A stretch of 64,000 nt of DNA from a bacterium (GCA_905221455.1 CAJNDF010000004.1:98401-162400), one strand, 5' to 3'; shown: positions 28,130-38,660, numbered from the stretch's first letter. The notes: generated from the sequence alone by a model not told the origin. A program made the numbers and translations.

Positions 28130-28305
28130 GAATGAAGAGTAGGTACGCTTCATTCGATTTTATTTTAATTATCAGAAGCTAACCTTCCAGTGCAGATAAG
28201 AATTGCTTCGCAGTCTCTATCTGCCGACTAAAACAATCCACTGGATTCTGATGATTGCTTCGCAATCTCTATCTGCAACCTAAACTAGTCTCCCAGACTA
28301 GTTTA
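28130..28305 (-). repeat. Hairpin-rich 3' untranslated region of the liv operon
   Basis: From the livF stop codon to the terminator lie several hairpins and no gene. A 10-bp palindrome with a three-base loop (28282-28304) overlaps the stop codon. Next come GATTGC/GCAATC (28253-28267), a nested pair with outer arms ATCAGAA/TTCTGAT and TCCAGTG/CACTGGA (28171-28252) enclosing GCAGATA/TATCTGC (28192-28224), and GAATGAAG/CTTCATTC (28130-28155). The segment TCTCTATCTGC occurs twice. Confidence 0.6.
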
Positions 28306-29013
28306 GCCACCTAGATATGCTTTTCTGACTTCTTCTGATGAGGCGAGTTCTTTTCCTGTTCCTGATAGGACGATTTTTCCTGTTTCCAGTACATAACCTC
28401 GGTCAGAGATTGCGAGTGCTTTATTAGCATTTTGTTCAATCAAGAGGACAGTTGTCCCTTGCTTCTGAATATCTTGAATGATATCAAAAATTTCTTGGAT
28501 AAAGATTGGGGCAAGTCCCATTGATGGTTCATCTAAGAGAAGAAGTTTTGGTGTTGACATAAGAGCGCGTCCCATGGCAAGCATTTGTTGTTCCCCTCCT
28601 GAAAGAGTGGCTGCATCTTGGTTCTTGCGTTCTTCAAGACGTGGGAAACGTGAAAAAACCTTCTTCAAGTTAGCTTGATTTTCTTCACGATTTTTCTTTA
28701 AGAAAGCTCCCATTTCTAGATTTTCCATAACTGTCAATCCAGGGAAGACGTGGCGGCCTTCTGGTACTTGTGAAAGGCCACCTGCCACGATTTTCTGAGC
28801 TGGCATTTTTTGGATTTCTTGACCTAAAAATTCAATCTTTCCTGAGCTTGGTCGAACCAGACCTGACAAGGTACGGAGAATGGTTGTTTTACCAGCACCA
28901 TTGGCACCGATAAGGGAAACAACTTCTCCTTCATTAACTTCAAAGCTTACATCACGGACTGCTTGGATCATGCCATAATGCACAGAAAGATTATCAACTT
29001 TTAACATAGACAT
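28303..29013 (-). CDS. livF: Branched-chain amino-acid ABC transporter ATPase LivF
   Basis: A 236-residue ATPase, one of two for the leucine/isoleucine/valine importer. Walker A GANGAGKT, signature LSGGEQQM and Walker B DEPSMGLAP, the last being the LivF-specific form. It overlaps livG by one base. Confidence 0.94.
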   Translation of the reverse strand: MSMLKVDNLSVHYGMIQAVRDVSFEVNEGEVVSLIGANGAGKTTILRTLSGLVRPSSGKIEFLGQEIQKMPAQKIVAGGLSQVPEGRHVFPGLTVMENLEMGAFLKKNREENQANLKKVFSRFPRLEERKNQDAATLSGGEQQMLAMGRALMSTPKLLLLDEPSMGLAPIFIQEIFDIIQDIQKQGTTVLLIEQNANKALAISDRGYVLETGKIVLSGTGKELASSEEVRKAYLGG

Positions 29014-29777
29014 TAGGCTTCACCTCCTAGATAAGCTTCGATAACGCGTTTATTGGTCTTAATTTCGTCTGGAGTTCCTTGAGCAATCAAGCGACCGTAT
29101 TCAAGTACGTAGATACGTTCTGTTACTTCCATGACCAGATTCATATCATGTTCAATCAGCATAATCGTAATCTTAAATTCATCTTTAATACGACGAATTA
29201 ACTCAGTCAATTCTGCTGTTTCCTGCGGGTTCATACCTGCTGCTGGTTCATCCAAAAAGAGAATTTTAGGTTCCGTAGCGAGGGCACGAACAATTTCCAA
29301 ACGACGTTGTTGTCCGTAGGCAAGATTTTTAGCAAGAGTTTCTGCATCACCATCTAAATCGAAGATTTTCAACAATTCCAAAGCCTTAGCCTTTAATTCT
29401 TTTTCACTCTTGTAAAAAGCTGGTAAGCGTAAGAAACTAGCAAAAACATGCTGTTTGTGATGGTTGCCAAAAGCAATCAAAACATTGTCCAAAACGGTTA
29501 AATCTTTAAAGAGACGGATATTTTGGAAAGTACGTCCAAGTCCCAAAGAAGCAATCTTATAAGGTGACTTCCCATTTAAAAGGTGACCATCAAGGGTAAC
29601 TGTTCCCTCACTTGGCTCATAAACACCCGTCAAGAGGTTGAAAAGAGTGGTTTTCCCAGCTCCATTTGGACCGATTAGTCCAACCAATTCCCCTTCGTTC
29701 AATTCAAGAGTCACATCTCCAACAGCTGTTAGACCGCCAAAATGTTTGGTTAACTGTTTTACTTCAAGTAATGCCAT
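29013..29777 (-). CDS. livG: Branched-chain amino-acid ABC transporter ATPase LivG
   Basis: The 254-residue second ATPase of the importer. Walker A GPNGAGKT, the family sequence GLGRTFQNIRLF, a degenerate signature AYGQQRRLEI and DEPAAGMNPQE are all LivG-type. One-base overlaps on both sides keep the operon tightly coupled. Confidence 0.94.
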   Translation of the reverse strand: MALLEVKQLTKHFGGLTAVGDVTLELNEGELVGLIGPNGAGKTTLFNLLTGVYEPSEGTVTLDGHLLNGKSPYKIASLGLGRTFQNIRLFKDLTVLDNVLIAFGNHHKQHVFASFLRLPAFYKSEKELKAKALELLKIFDLDGDAETLAKNLAYGQQRRLEIVRALATEPKILFLDEPAAGMNPQETAELTELIRRIKDEFKITIMLIEHDMNLVMEVTERIYVLEYGRLIAQGTPDEIKTNKRVIEAYLGGEA

Positions 29778-30733
29778 TAGTTTTGTTCCTCCTTCTTAGA
29801 TTTTTTAAAGAAACGTGATAGGCTCAATTCCCATGTTCCAAGGAGTCCACCTGGTCTGAAAATCATTACCAATACCAAGGCCAAAGCGTAGATAATCATA
29901 CGCACGCTAGCAACATCTTGGAGAAGCATATTCAAAATTCCAAGGACAATAGCTGAAACGATTGCACCTGTAATGGAACCAAGTCCACCAAATACAACAA
30001 TAATCAAAACGTTGATTGAGTTGATGAAAGTATAATCTTTCGGTACAACAGAGCCGATAAATCCTGCCTGAAGTGACCCAGCAATACTTGCAGTAATGGC
30101 ACCAAAGACAAAAGCGATAATTTTAATTTTAGTCGTATTAACCCCAACTGACTCAGCAGCGATTTCATCCTCACGAACAGATAGGGTTGAACGACCAATT
30201 GGACTACGCAAGAAGTTCAAAGTTGCAATGGTTGTAATCACGACAAAGAAGTAAACCATTTGCCAAGTTGTAAAGTTTGGAATTCCCAAGATACCTGCCG
30301 CACCATTTGTAATGCTTCCACCATTGATGATAAAGATACGGATAATTTCAGAAACACCTAGAGTCGCTACCGCAAGATAGTCTCCCTTCAAACGCAAGGT
30401 TGGAATTCCGACAAGCAAGGCAACTGCTCCTGAAAGCAAAGCTCCTACAAGCATAGCTCCAAAGAAGGCACCGTAGGTTGGTGATTTAGAACCAATAATT
30501 GCTGCTGCATAGGCACCAATCGCCATGAAACCAGCGTGCCCGAGTGAAAATTGTCCTGAAAAACCAACGATTAAGTTGAGACCAACAGCCAGAATAATAT
30601 TAATTCCAATTTGTTGTAAGATCTGTACATAGAATAGGTTGAGTACTCCGACTGAAACCAGTACACTAATCAAGCCATAGCCAGCTAACAAAAGGAGTAA
30701 CCATAGAATATTAACTTTTAAATTTTCTTTCAT
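29777..30733 (-). CDS. livM: Branched-chain amino-acid ABC transporter permease LivM
   Basis: A 318-residue inner permease with about nine hydrophobic helices. The conserved AVGLNLIVGFSGQFSLGHAGFMAIGAY region and the ATPase-contact segment REDEIAAESVGVNTTKIK identify LivM. It ends in a basic, charged tail (KKSKKEEQN). Confidence 0.93.
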   Translation of the reverse strand: MKENLKVNILWLLLLLAGYGLISVLVSVGVLNLFYVQILQQIGINIILAVGLNLIVGFSGQFSLGHAGFMAIGAYAAAIIGSKSPTYGAFFGAMLVGALLSGAVALLVGIPTLRLKGDYLAVATLGVSEIIRIFIINGGSITNGAAGILGIPNFTTWQMVYFFVVITTIATLNFLRSPIGRSTLSVREDEIAAESVGVNTTKIKIIAFVFGAITASIAGSLQAGFIGSVVPKDYTFINSINVLIIVVFGGLGSITGAIVSAIVLGILNMLLQDVASVRMIIYALALVLVMIFRPGGLLGTWELSLSRFFKKSKKEEQN

Positions 30734-30736
30734 CGC

Positions 30737-31606
30737 TTACACCTTCTCTTTCACATTTTTACCAAGGATACCAGCTGGGCGGACAATCAAAATCAACAAC
30801 AAGATTCCATACACAATAGCATCACGGAAGTCTGACATCCCAAAGGCTGTCGCAAAGGTTTCCAATAGACCAATTACAAAGCCACCAAGCGCCGCACCAG
30901 GAATAATTCCGATACCACCAAGTACTGCGGCAACGAAAGACTTAAGACCTGGAGTAACCCCCATCAAAGGCTCAAGAGAGTTATAATAGAGGGCAATCAG
31001 AACACCAGCCGCACCCGCAAGAGCTGAACCCAAAGCGAAGGTAAAGCTGATAGTGCGGTTTACATTGATCCCCATCAATTGCGCTGCATCGCTATCTACA
31101 GATACAGCACGCATGGCTTTCCCCATCTTGGTCTTTTGAACAATAACTTGTAACAAAATCATCAAAATCAAGGAAATTGCCAAGATCATTAACTGAACGT
31201 TTGTTAAGCTAATTGGTCCCAAATCATAGCGAACTGTTTGAATTGCTTGAGGGAAGGCACGAGTATTAGCACCAACCAGATAGACCATCCCATACTCTAA
31301 TAGGAAGGAAACCCCAATAGCTGTAATCAAAACAGCAATACGAGTAGAGTGACGCAAAGGTCGGTAAGCAAGGAACTCAATCACAACACCAAGAATAGCT
31401 GTCGCTAGCATAGCTACAATAAGAGCTACAAAGAAATTCATTTGGAAAGAATTAATCAAGAAATAACCGATAAAGGCTCCCATCATATAAATATCACCGT
31501 GGGCGAAGTTGATGAGCTTGATAATTCCGTAAACCATGGTATACCCTAGGGCTAACAGCGCATATACACTACCTAGAATCAAACCATTAACTAGTTGTTG
31601 GAGCAT
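30737..31606 (-). CDS. livH: Branched-chain amino-acid ABC transporter permease LivH
   Basis: A 289-residue permease from MLQQLVNGLILGSVYALLALGYTMVYG, the standard LivH N-terminus. A reading that starts 22 codons further upstream is just run-through. The ribosome-binding site (AAAGAGTG) is weak. The segment KTKMGKAMRAVSVDSDAAQLMGINV is the cytoplasmic coupling loop. Three bases separate it from livM. Confidence 0.93.
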   Translation of the reverse strand: MLQQLVNGLILGSVYALLALGYTMVYGIIKLINFAHGDIYMMGAFIGYFLINSFQMNFFVALIVAMLATAILGVVIEFLAYRPLRHSTRIAVLITAIGVSFLLEYGMVYLVGANTRAFPQAIQTVRYDLGPISLTNVQLMILAISLILMILLQVIVQKTKMGKAMRAVSVDSDAAQLMGINVNRTISFTFALGSALAGAAGVLIALYYNSLEPLMGVTPGLKSFVAAVLGGIGIIPGAALGGFVIGLLETFATAFGMSDFRDAIVYGILLLILIVRPAGILGKNVKEKV

Positions 31607-31673
31607 AAGATTCACTCTTTCTATTGATAATTTCGAGGATTTTCCCTCACTTTTTGATAGGTTCTTAAACATC

Positions 31674-31710
31674 GAAACAGGGAGTGAGTCCGAGTCTCAT
31701 TCCCTATTTC
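31674..31710 (-). terminator. Hairpin between livJ and livH
   Basis: An imperfect stem (GAAATAGGGAATGAG paired with CTCACTCCCTGTTTC) with a short loop, 13 bp past the livJ stop. There is no run of T after it, so it probably stabilises the livJ transcript or partly terminates it, raising binding-protein level above the permease. Confidence 0.65.
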
Positions 31711-31722
31711 AACATTTTTCTA

Positions 31723-32883
31723 TTATGGTTTTACAACTTCTGCTGCTTCAACCTTACCATTGTTCATGGTCATCATGTAAGCAGTTTTGACTGTGTTGTG
31801 GTCTGCATCGAAGCTTGTTTGACCAGTTACACCTTCAAAATCTTTTGTTTTAGCAAGGTTATCCTTGATTTCGCCAGAGTTTTTAGCACCTTTTGCTGCG
31901 TTTGCTACAAGGTGAACTGAGTCATAAGCCAAGGCTGCAAATGTTGAAGGCTCTTCATTATACTTAGCACGGTATGCATCAAGAAAGGCTTTTGCTTTAG
32001 CTGAAACTTCTACAGTAGTTGAGAAGCCTGAGATAAAGTAGATGTTTGATGCTTTTTCAGGAGTTGCTTGTTGTACAAACTCTTCACCGTTGAATCCATC
32101 ACCACCAACGATTGGTTTGTCAATTCCCATACCGCGTGCTTGGTTTACAATTTTACCAGCTTCAGTGTAGTAACCAGGGACAATAATAGCATCAAAGTCT
32201 TTCTCTTTCATTTTTGTAAGGGCTGCTTGGAAGTCTGTGTCACCCGCTACGAAAGTCTCATCTGCAACGATTTCACCTTTGTAAGCTTCACGGAAGGCTT
32301 TGGCAATCCCTTTAGCATAGTCGCTGGCATTGTCAGTGTAAAGAACGACTTTCTTAGCTTGCAATTTATCAGTAACATAGTTTGCGATAATTTTTCCTTG
32401 GAAGCTATCTTGGAAAGTTCCGATAAAGAGGTAATCTTGACCTTTAGTCAATCCATCTTGAGTCGCACTTGGTGAGATCAATGGAACACCTGCTTTTGTA
32501 GCGTTCGCTACCGCAGCTGCAGTCGCACCAGATGTCGCAGGTCCTACGATTGCTGATACTTTAGATTGAGTTACAAGGTTAGTTGTAACTGAAGCGGCCT
32601 CTGCTGTTTCAGACTTGTTATCTTTATCAACTACTTCGATTTGTTTTCCATCGATACCACCTGCTGCATTGATTTCATCAACGGCAAGTTGGGCACCTTT
32701 TTGTTCAGATGTTCCGTAGGCTGCTACAGCACCAGTTTCTTCGAAGTTAAATCCGATTTTGATTGTCTTTTCCTCTACTGTGTTACCAGCAGCGTTGGCT
32801 GTTCCAGATTTCACTTCTCCACAGGCTGCAAGAAGTGCTACACTTGCAAGCGCCACAAACGATAGGGCAAATTTTTTCTTCAT
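31723..32883 (-). CDS. livJ: Branched-chain amino-acid binding lipoprotein LivJ
   Basis: A 386-residue periplasmic-type binding protein anchored outside the membrane by lipid. The signal peptide ends in the lipobox LAAC (Cys21). The mature protein has the Peripla_BP_6 fold: TIKIGFNFEETGAVAAYG start, GPATSGATAAA and PLISPSATQDGLT. It binds Leu/Ile/Val and feeds LivHMGF. First gene of its operon. Confidence 0.94.
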   Translation of the reverse strand: MKKKFALSFVALASVALLAACGEVKSGTANAAGNTVEEKTIKIGFNFEETGAVAAYGTSEQKGAQLAVDEINAAGGIDGKQIEVVDKDNKSETAEAASVTTNLVTQSKVSAIVGPATSGATAAAVANATKAGVPLISPSATQDGLTKGQDYLFIGTFQDSFQGKIIANYVTDKLQAKKVVLYTDNASDYAKGIAKAFREAYKGEIVADETFVAGDTDFQAALTKMKEKDFDAIIVPGYYTEAGKIVNQARGMGIDKPIVGGDGFNGEEFVQQATPEKASNIYFISGFSTTVEVSAKAKAFLDAYRAKYNEEPSTFAALAYDSVHLVANAAKGAKNSGEIKDNLAKTKDFEGVTGQTSFDADHNTVKTAYMMTMNNGKVEAAEVVKP

Positions 32884-32924
32884 CTTTTTTGTCTCCTTAT
32901 TTCTTAAATAAATAGTCTGTTAAG

Positions 32925-32953
32925 AATATACCGAATTATCAGAAAATTGTCAA
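32925..32953 (-). promoter_or_regulatory. livJ promoter overlapping the end of ylbG
   Basis: TTGACA and TATATT separated by 17 bp on the minus strand. The -35 box falls on the stop codon of the upstream gene. Confidence 0.8.
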
Positions 32954-33237
32954 CACTTTTCTTGAACTTTTTCGATGATAACGTTTTCCTCTCGATAAAG
33001 GTTGCCCACAAAGGGTGTTTCTAACTCTTGGATATGACAAACTCTGACTTTTTTTATAAACTTTTCCTTGCTCAAGTGTCCAACCAATTGCTCCACTTCT
33101 TGAGTTAGAACATAGAGTTGTAAGTAACGATGTTTCTTGGAATGATAGGTAATATCTCCATAATCCTGCAGTTTTTTGGCATCACGATTATAGTAAAGAT
33201 AGATAATCAAGCCAGATCGATTGACTTTTTCAAACAT
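32950..33237 (-). CDS. ylbG: YlbG-family protein (DUF2129)
   Basis: A 95-residue cytosolic protein of the YlbG/DUF2129 family ([33 protein letters not shown] segment is diagnostic). Function unknown; the gene is widely kept in Firmicutes. Its stop codon carries the livJ -35 element. Confidence 0.85.
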   Translation of the reverse strand: MFEKVNRSGLIIYLYYNRDAKKLQDYGDITYHSKKHRYLQLYVLTQEVEQLVGHLSKEKFIKKVRVCHIQELETPFVGNLYREENVIIEKVQEKC

Positions 33238-33276
33238 GATAAATCCTCTTTCTAAGAAATCTCTCCCTATTATACC

Positions 33277-33304
33277 AAAAAAAGCAAACCCAGTCGAGTT
33301 TGCC
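33277..33304 (-). terminator. Terminator of clpP
   Basis: GGCAAAC / GTTTGC stem with seven T residues on the minus strand, 11 bp past the clpP stop. Confidence 0.85.
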
Positions 33305-33315
33305 TTCTTTGATCA

Positions 33316-33906
33316 TTAATTCAATGAATTGTTGGCCATGATTTCATCAATAAAGCCATATTCAAGTGTTTCTTGGGCGCTCATCCAATTATCACGTTCT
33401 GCATCTGCGTGAATTTTTTCGATTGACTGACCTGAATTTTCAGCCAAGATTTTTTCCAAGGTATTACGAGTTTTAAGCAAGTGTTCCGCAGCGATTGCCA
33501 TATCAGTTTGTTGAGTACCACCACCTGTACCACCCATTGGTTGGTGGATCATATACTCTGCATTTGGAAGCATGAAACGTTTGCCTTTTGCTCCACTTGA
33601 TGCAATGACCGTCCCCATAGATGCTGCCATACCCATAACGATAGTTTGGACATCAGCCTTTATAAAGTTCATGGTATCAACGATTGCCAAACCGGCTGAA
33701 ACAGACCCCCCAGGTGTATTGACATAAAGGTAAATATCTTTTGTACTATCTTGGGCATCTAAGAAAAGTAATTGGGCAATAACTGAGTTGGCCATGTTGT
33801 CTTCAACTGGGCCTGTCAGCATAATGATGCGGTCTTTAAGAAGACGTGAGTAAATATCGTAGGAACGTTCTCCACGGCTTGTTTGTTCAATAACTACAGG
33901 AATCAT
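33316..33906 (-). CDS. clpP: ATP-dependent Clp protease proteolytic subunit
   Basis: A 196-residue serine protease forming the 14-mer core that works with ClpC, ClpE and ClpX. The catalytic Ser is in GMAASMGTV, the His in YMIHQPMGG, and the Asp lies in the following helix region. It controls competence and stress proteolysis in pneumococcus. Its promoter carries a perfect CtsR operator. Confidence 0.96.
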   Translation of the reverse strand: MIPVVIEQTSRGERSYDIYSRLLKDRIIMLTGPVEDNMANSVIAQLLFLDAQDSTKDIYLYVNTPGGSVSAGLAIVDTMNFIKADVQTIVMGMAASMGTVIASSGAKGKRFMLPNAEYMIHQPMGGTGGGTQQTDMAIAAEHLLKTRNTLEKILAENSGQSIEKIHADAERDNWMSAQETLEYGFIDEIMANNSLN

Positions 33907-33960
33907 TTATTTCTCCTTTTGAGTTTTAATTTTGTTGGTCAAATGACTGAAGATAAGACT

Positions 33961-33990
33961 ATTATAATATCTTGGTCAAAAAAGGTCAAA
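33961..33990 (-). promoter_or_regulatory. clpP promoter with CtsR operator
   Basis: A direct repeat GGTCAAA-AAA-GGTCAAA at 33974-33990 is an exact CtsR box. Read on the minus strand it includes the -35 box (TTGACC), and TATAAT (33966-33961) follows after 17 bp, so CtsR binding would block RNA polymerase. Confidence 0.9.
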
Positions 33991-34078
33991 TTTTTGCTCT
34001 GCTTTCATTAGACAGAAACAAAAACCCAACCTCCTTTCGTGACTGGAAATACTTTTCCAAGTCATTCTTCTTTTAATT

Positions 34079-34708
34079 TTATTTCGTACCGAACAAGCGG
34101 TCCCCAGCATCTCCAAGACCTGGAACGATATAACCGTGTTCGTTCAAACGTTCATCCAAGGCTGCTGTAAAGATTTCTACATCTGGATGAGCTTCTTGAA
34201 GGGCTTTTACACCTTCTGGAGCAGATACAAGGCAGACAAATTTGATATTTGATGCTCCACGTTTTTTAAGTGAGTCAACAGCCAAGATTGCTGAACCACC
34301 TGTTGCCAACATTGGGTCTACTACAAAAATTTGACGTTGGTCAATATCTTCAGGCAATTTCACCAAGTATTCAACTGGTTGAAGTGTTTCTTCATCACGG
34401 TACATACCGATGTGGCCAACTTTAGCAGCTGGAACCAAGCTCAAAAGTCCATCAACCATCCCGATACCTGCACGCAAGATTGGAACGATAGCCAATTTCT
34501 TACCTGCCAATTGTTTTTGAACTGTTTTTGTAATTGGTGTTTCGATTTCCACATCTTCTAGTGGAAGATCACGAAGTACTTCATACCCCATCAACATTGC
34601 AATCTCATCTACTAGCTCACGGAAAGCTTTTGTAGAAGTATCTGTACGACGCAAGATTGACAATTTGTGTTGAATCAGTGGATGATTAATAACTTCAATT
34701 TTTCCCAT
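34079..34708 (-). CDS. upp: Uracil phosphoribosyltransferase
   Basis: Salvages uracil to UMP with PRPP. The start [17 protein letters not shown] gives 209 residues, the usual length. The PRPP loop [11 protein letters not shown] is intact and the C-terminal uracil-binding [13 protein letters not shown] is present. Together with pyrE/pyrF in the same window it represents both routes to UMP. Confidence 0.95.
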   Translation of the reverse strand: MGKIEVINHPLIQHKLSILRRTDTSTKAFRELVDEIAMLMGYEVLRDLPLEDVEIETPITKTVQKQLAGKKLAIVPILRAGIGMVDGLLSLVPAAKVGHIGMYRDEETLQPVEYLVKLPEDIDQRQIFVVDPMLATGGSAILAVDSLKKRGASNIKFVCLVSAPEGVKALQEAHPDVEIFTAALDERLNEHGYIVPGLGDAGDRLFGTK

Positions 34709-34749
34709 TTTTGGAATTCCTTCTTTCAATTTATTCTTCTTATTATACC

Positions 34750-34780
34750 AAAAAACGGTTTAAAAATCTTTCTAAACCAT
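34750..34780 (-). terminator. Terminator of the dCMP deaminase gene
   Basis: GGTTTA / TAAACC stem followed by six T residues on the minus strand, located between this gene and upp. Confidence 0.8.
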
Positions 34781-34796
34781 TTATTTTTGATAATTT

Positions 34797-35264
34797 TTAC
34801 ATTAAATCTGCCTCTTTAAGAGCTGACTGTACTGTCTCAAGTGGTAGATGGGTCAATTCTGTCCCTTTTTCTTGATAGAGGTATTGGGCATAGTCATCCA
34901 TTCTGTACTGGTTAATATAAACCACGCGCTTGCAACCGACCTGCAGCAATTGTTTGGTACAATTCAGACAAGGAAAATGGGTCACATAGGCTGTAAAACC
35001 TTTAGGGACACCACGTTCAGCCCCTTGGAGAATGGCATTAACCTCAGCGTGAAGGGTGCGAACACAGTGACCTTCAATGACCAGACATTCGTGGTCAATA
35101 CAATGCTCAGTCCCTGACACCGAACCATTGTAACCAGTGGAAATCACCTTATTATCCTTTACCAGAATTGCGCCCACTTTGGCACGTTTACAAGTGGAAC
35201 GATTGGCAATCAGTAGGGCTTGGGCTGCAAAATACTCATCCCAGGCTAGTCTTTTTTCAGTCAT
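34797..35264 (-). CDS. Deoxycytidylate deaminase, ComEB-like
   Basis: A 155-residue zinc enzyme converting dCMP to dUMP. The zinc and proton-shuttle motif HAEVNAI and the PCLNC pair are intact, plus CIDHECLVIEGHCVRT upstream, a second metal site typical of dCMP deaminases. It is the relative of Bacillus ComEB but the comE operon is not here. Confidence 0.9.
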   Translation of the reverse strand: MTEKRLAWDEYFAAQALLIANRSTCKRAKVGAILVKDNKVISTGYNGSVSGTEHCIDHECLVIEGHCVRTLHAEVNAILQGAERGVPKGFTAYVTHFPCLNCTKQLLQVGCKRVVYINQYRMDDYAQYLYQEKGTELTHLPLETVQSALKEADLM

Positions 35265-35282
35265 ATCTCTTCTCCTTTTTCT

Positions 35283-35840
35283 CTATTTTTTAAAAAATGG
35301 TAACCGTAAGTCCGCAATCTTTTCAGCTGGTACCTTCATGCCATCCTTGATCCATTTTAAGAGAACAGATACAATGGCTGAACTCCAGAAGGAATGAAGA
35401 TAAGAGCTGACACCTTTTGATTTTCCATGGTATTTTTCTAGAAATTCCTGCATGGCTTGGACAAAGATTTTTTCCAGATGGTAATCTAAGGCCAATTGAA
35501 TCACTCTAGCTTCCTTTCTGGCCTCTCGGAAAAGGTGAACCCAGACCAGATAAAGGTCTGTCTTTAAATCGTAATGATGCAGCTGTTCCATGATATTGTG
35601 GACAGTTCGTTTAAAGACGCTCTCTAAAATCTCCTCTTTGGAATCATAATTGCGATAAAAAGCCGCACGCGAAACGCCTGCACGTTTGACCAATTCAGAA
35701 ATACTAATCTTGGTCAAGTCCTTTTTTTCCAAGAGTTGCAAAAGGGCTGTTTCAATGGCTTCTCTGGTTAATAAATTGGATTCTTGATTTGATTTTCTGA
35801 GATTTTCAAGAGACTTTTCAGAGATTCTACGTTCAGACAT
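35283..35840 (-). CDS. TetR/AcrR-family transcriptional regulator
   Basis: A 185-residue regulator. The N-terminal helix-turn-helix reads ISELVKRAGVSRAAFYRNYDSKEEIL (residues about 43-68), and the C-terminal ligand domain is helical with no recognisable specificity. It is divergent from degV, and a perfect 8-bp inverted repeat lies in the intergenic space. Confidence 0.9.
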   Translation of the reverse strand: MSERRISEKSLENLRKSNQESNLLTREAIETALLQLLEKKDLTKISISELVKRAGVSRAAFYRNYDSKEEILESVFKRTVHNIMEQLHHYDLKTDLYLVWVHLFREARKEARVIQLALDYHLEKIFVQAMQEFLEKYHGKSKGVSSYLHSFWSSAIVSVLLKWIKDGMKVPAEKIADLRLPFFKK

Positions 35841-35902
35841 AACATTTTCTTTCTACTTGTCACAACAGACGGATGAGGCTTTTGTTTCAAGGGTTTTCAT
35901 GA

Positions 35903-35951
35903 TATAATTGTAAAAAAAGACAGAACCTTTGTCAATGTATAACTGACAAAG
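35903..35951 (+). promoter_or_regulatory. degV promoter region with candidate TetR operator
   Basis: TATAAT at 35903-35908, and at 35927-35951 the inverted repeat CTTTGTCA-N9-TGACAAAG. It is placed between the divergent TetR and degV genes, where an operator would be expected. Confidence 0.6.
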
Positions 35952-35964
35952 ATGGAGAATTTCT

Positions 35965-36810
35965 ATGACTTGGAAGATTATTGCTGACTCTGGTTGTGAT
36001 TATCGTCAGCTGGAAACACCAGCTATTGACACAACCTTTGTAAGTGTCCCCTTAACCATTCAAGTAGCTGATCAGGTCTTTGTCGATGATGCCAGTCTTG
36101 ATATTGACCAAATGATGGAAACCATGTATGCAACCGCAGAAGCTTCAAAATCAGCTTGTCCAAGCCCAGATGATTATTTGCGAGCATTTGAAGGTGCCAA
36201 AAACATTTTCCTAGTAACCATTACTGGTACTCTTTCTGGCAGCCACAACAGTGCTCAACTAGCTAAGAATATTTATCTGGAAGAACATCCTGATACTAAA
36301 ATTCATGTAATTGATAGTTTGTCTGCTGGTGGGGAAGTTGACTTGCTCGTAGAAAAATTGAATGACTTGATTGACCAGGGCTTGTCTTTTGAAGAAGTGG
36401 TTGAAGCTATCACTGCCTATCAAGAAAAAACCAAGTTACTTTTTGTCCTAGCCAAAGTCGATAACTTGGTGAAGAACGGCCGTTTGAGCAAGCTTATCGG
36501 TACAGTCGTTGGCCTTCTCAACATCCGTATGGTCGGAGAAGCTAGTGAAACCGGAACCCTCGAATTGCTACAAAAAGCACGAGGACCAAAGAAATCGATT
36601 CAGGCAGCCTATGAAGAGTTGATAAAGGCTGGATATGCTGGTGGTCGTATTGTCATGGCCCAACGCAATAATGAGAAATGTTGCCAACAGCTCTCAGAGC
36701 GAATCCGTAAAACCTTCCCACAAGCGGATATTAAAATTCTCCCAACATCTGGTCTCTGCAGTTTCTATGCAGAAGATGGTGGTTTGCTGATGGGATATGA
36801 AATTGATTAA
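35965..36810 (+). CDS. DegV family fatty-acid-binding protein
   Basis: A 281-residue DegV/FakB-like protein. Such proteins bind fatty acids and, with FakA, deliver them for phosphorylation. The N-terminal IIADSGCDY motif, the TGTLSGSHNSA loop near residue 91 and the DSLSAGGE motif are intact. Divergent from the TetR gene. Which fatty acid it binds is not apparent. Confidence 0.88.
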   Translation: MTWKIIADSGCDYRQLETPAIDTTFVSVPLTIQVADQVFVDDASLDIDQMMETMYATAEASKSACPSPDDYLRAFEGAKNIFLVTITGTLSGSHNSAQLAKNIYLEEHPDTKIHVIDSLSAGGEVDLLVEKLNDLIDQGLSFEEVVEAITAYQEKTKLLFVLAKVDNLVKNGRLSKLIGTVVGLLNIRMVGEASETGTLELLQKARGPKKSIQAAYEELIKAGYAGGRIVMAQRNNEKCCQQLSERIRKTFPQADIKILPTSGLCSFYAEDGGLLMGYEID

Positions 36811-36821
36811 TTGCATTCTTG

Positions 36822-38041
<1,220 letters not shown>

Positions 38042-38089
38042 ATCTAAATTATTCAATGGCTAAATCAACCCCAAAAGAAAGGAACTACT

Positions 38090-38611
38090 TTGGAACATAT
38101 TATCTTGTTAAGGGGAGTTACTCCTAATGGAAAAAATGCTATCCCTAAAATGTCTTATCTAGTAGATATCTTGACAGAAGCTGGTTTTCAACAAGTTCGA
38201 ACTTATATTCAAAGTGGAAATATTATTCTTGAAAGTAACTTAGCTCTCGAAGAAATACGAGAACAGGTTCATACTCTAATAAAGGAAAAGATTGGAGCCG
38301 ATCTCAAAATAATCATTAAGAATAAGGATATTTTTAAAAACATTGTCCAAGAAAATCCGTTTGGAGAACACTATCTTTATGACCGTGTACACGTGATTTT
38401 TTATCAAGAATCTATTCAAAGTCTCCCTTTAGAAAAATTAAAAATTGATTACGGTGAAGAAGAAATTTGTGTCGGTAACCACTGTCTCTACCTCTATCTC
38501 CCTAGAACTGCAAAACGAAAAAAGCTCAGTACTAACTATCTTGAAAAGCTTTTCAATGTGGATTTGACCATGCGAAAACTAAATGTGGTAGAAAAATTAT
38601 TAAGCAAGTAG
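38090..38611 (+). CDS. DUF1697 domain-containing protein
   Basis: A 173-residue cytosolic protein of the DUF1697 family. The start is a TTG at 38090 preceded by GAAAGGAAC; the N-terminus HIILLRGVTPNGKNAIPK matches the family pattern LLRG-x-N-x-GK. Function unknown. It may be co-transcribed with the flavoprotein gene 48 bp upstream. Confidence 0.82.
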   Translation: MEHIILLRGVTPNGKNAIPKMSYLVDILTEAGFQQVRTYIQSGNIILESNLALEEIREQVHTLIKEKIGADLKIIIKNKDIFKNIVQENPFGEHYLYDRVHVIFYQESIQSLPLEKLKIDYGEEEICVGNHCLYLYLPRTAKRKKLSTNYLEKLFNVDLTMRKLNVVEKLLSK

Positions 38612-38624
38612 TACTTAAATTTAG

Positions 38625-38660
38625 TAAAAATCGGAAGATCACTCCTCCGATTTTATTTTG
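38625..38660. terminator. Bidirectional terminator between DUF1697 and MerR genes
   Basis: AAAATCGGA / TCCGATTTT stem with a 10-base loop between convergent genes. It overlaps the stop codon of the MerR gene. Confidence 0.85.

Noticed and set aside
28171-28276. Repeat of TCTCTATCTGC suggesting a CRISPR-like array
   Set aside because: Only two copies, unequal spacing, and better explained as hairpins of a 3' untranslated region.
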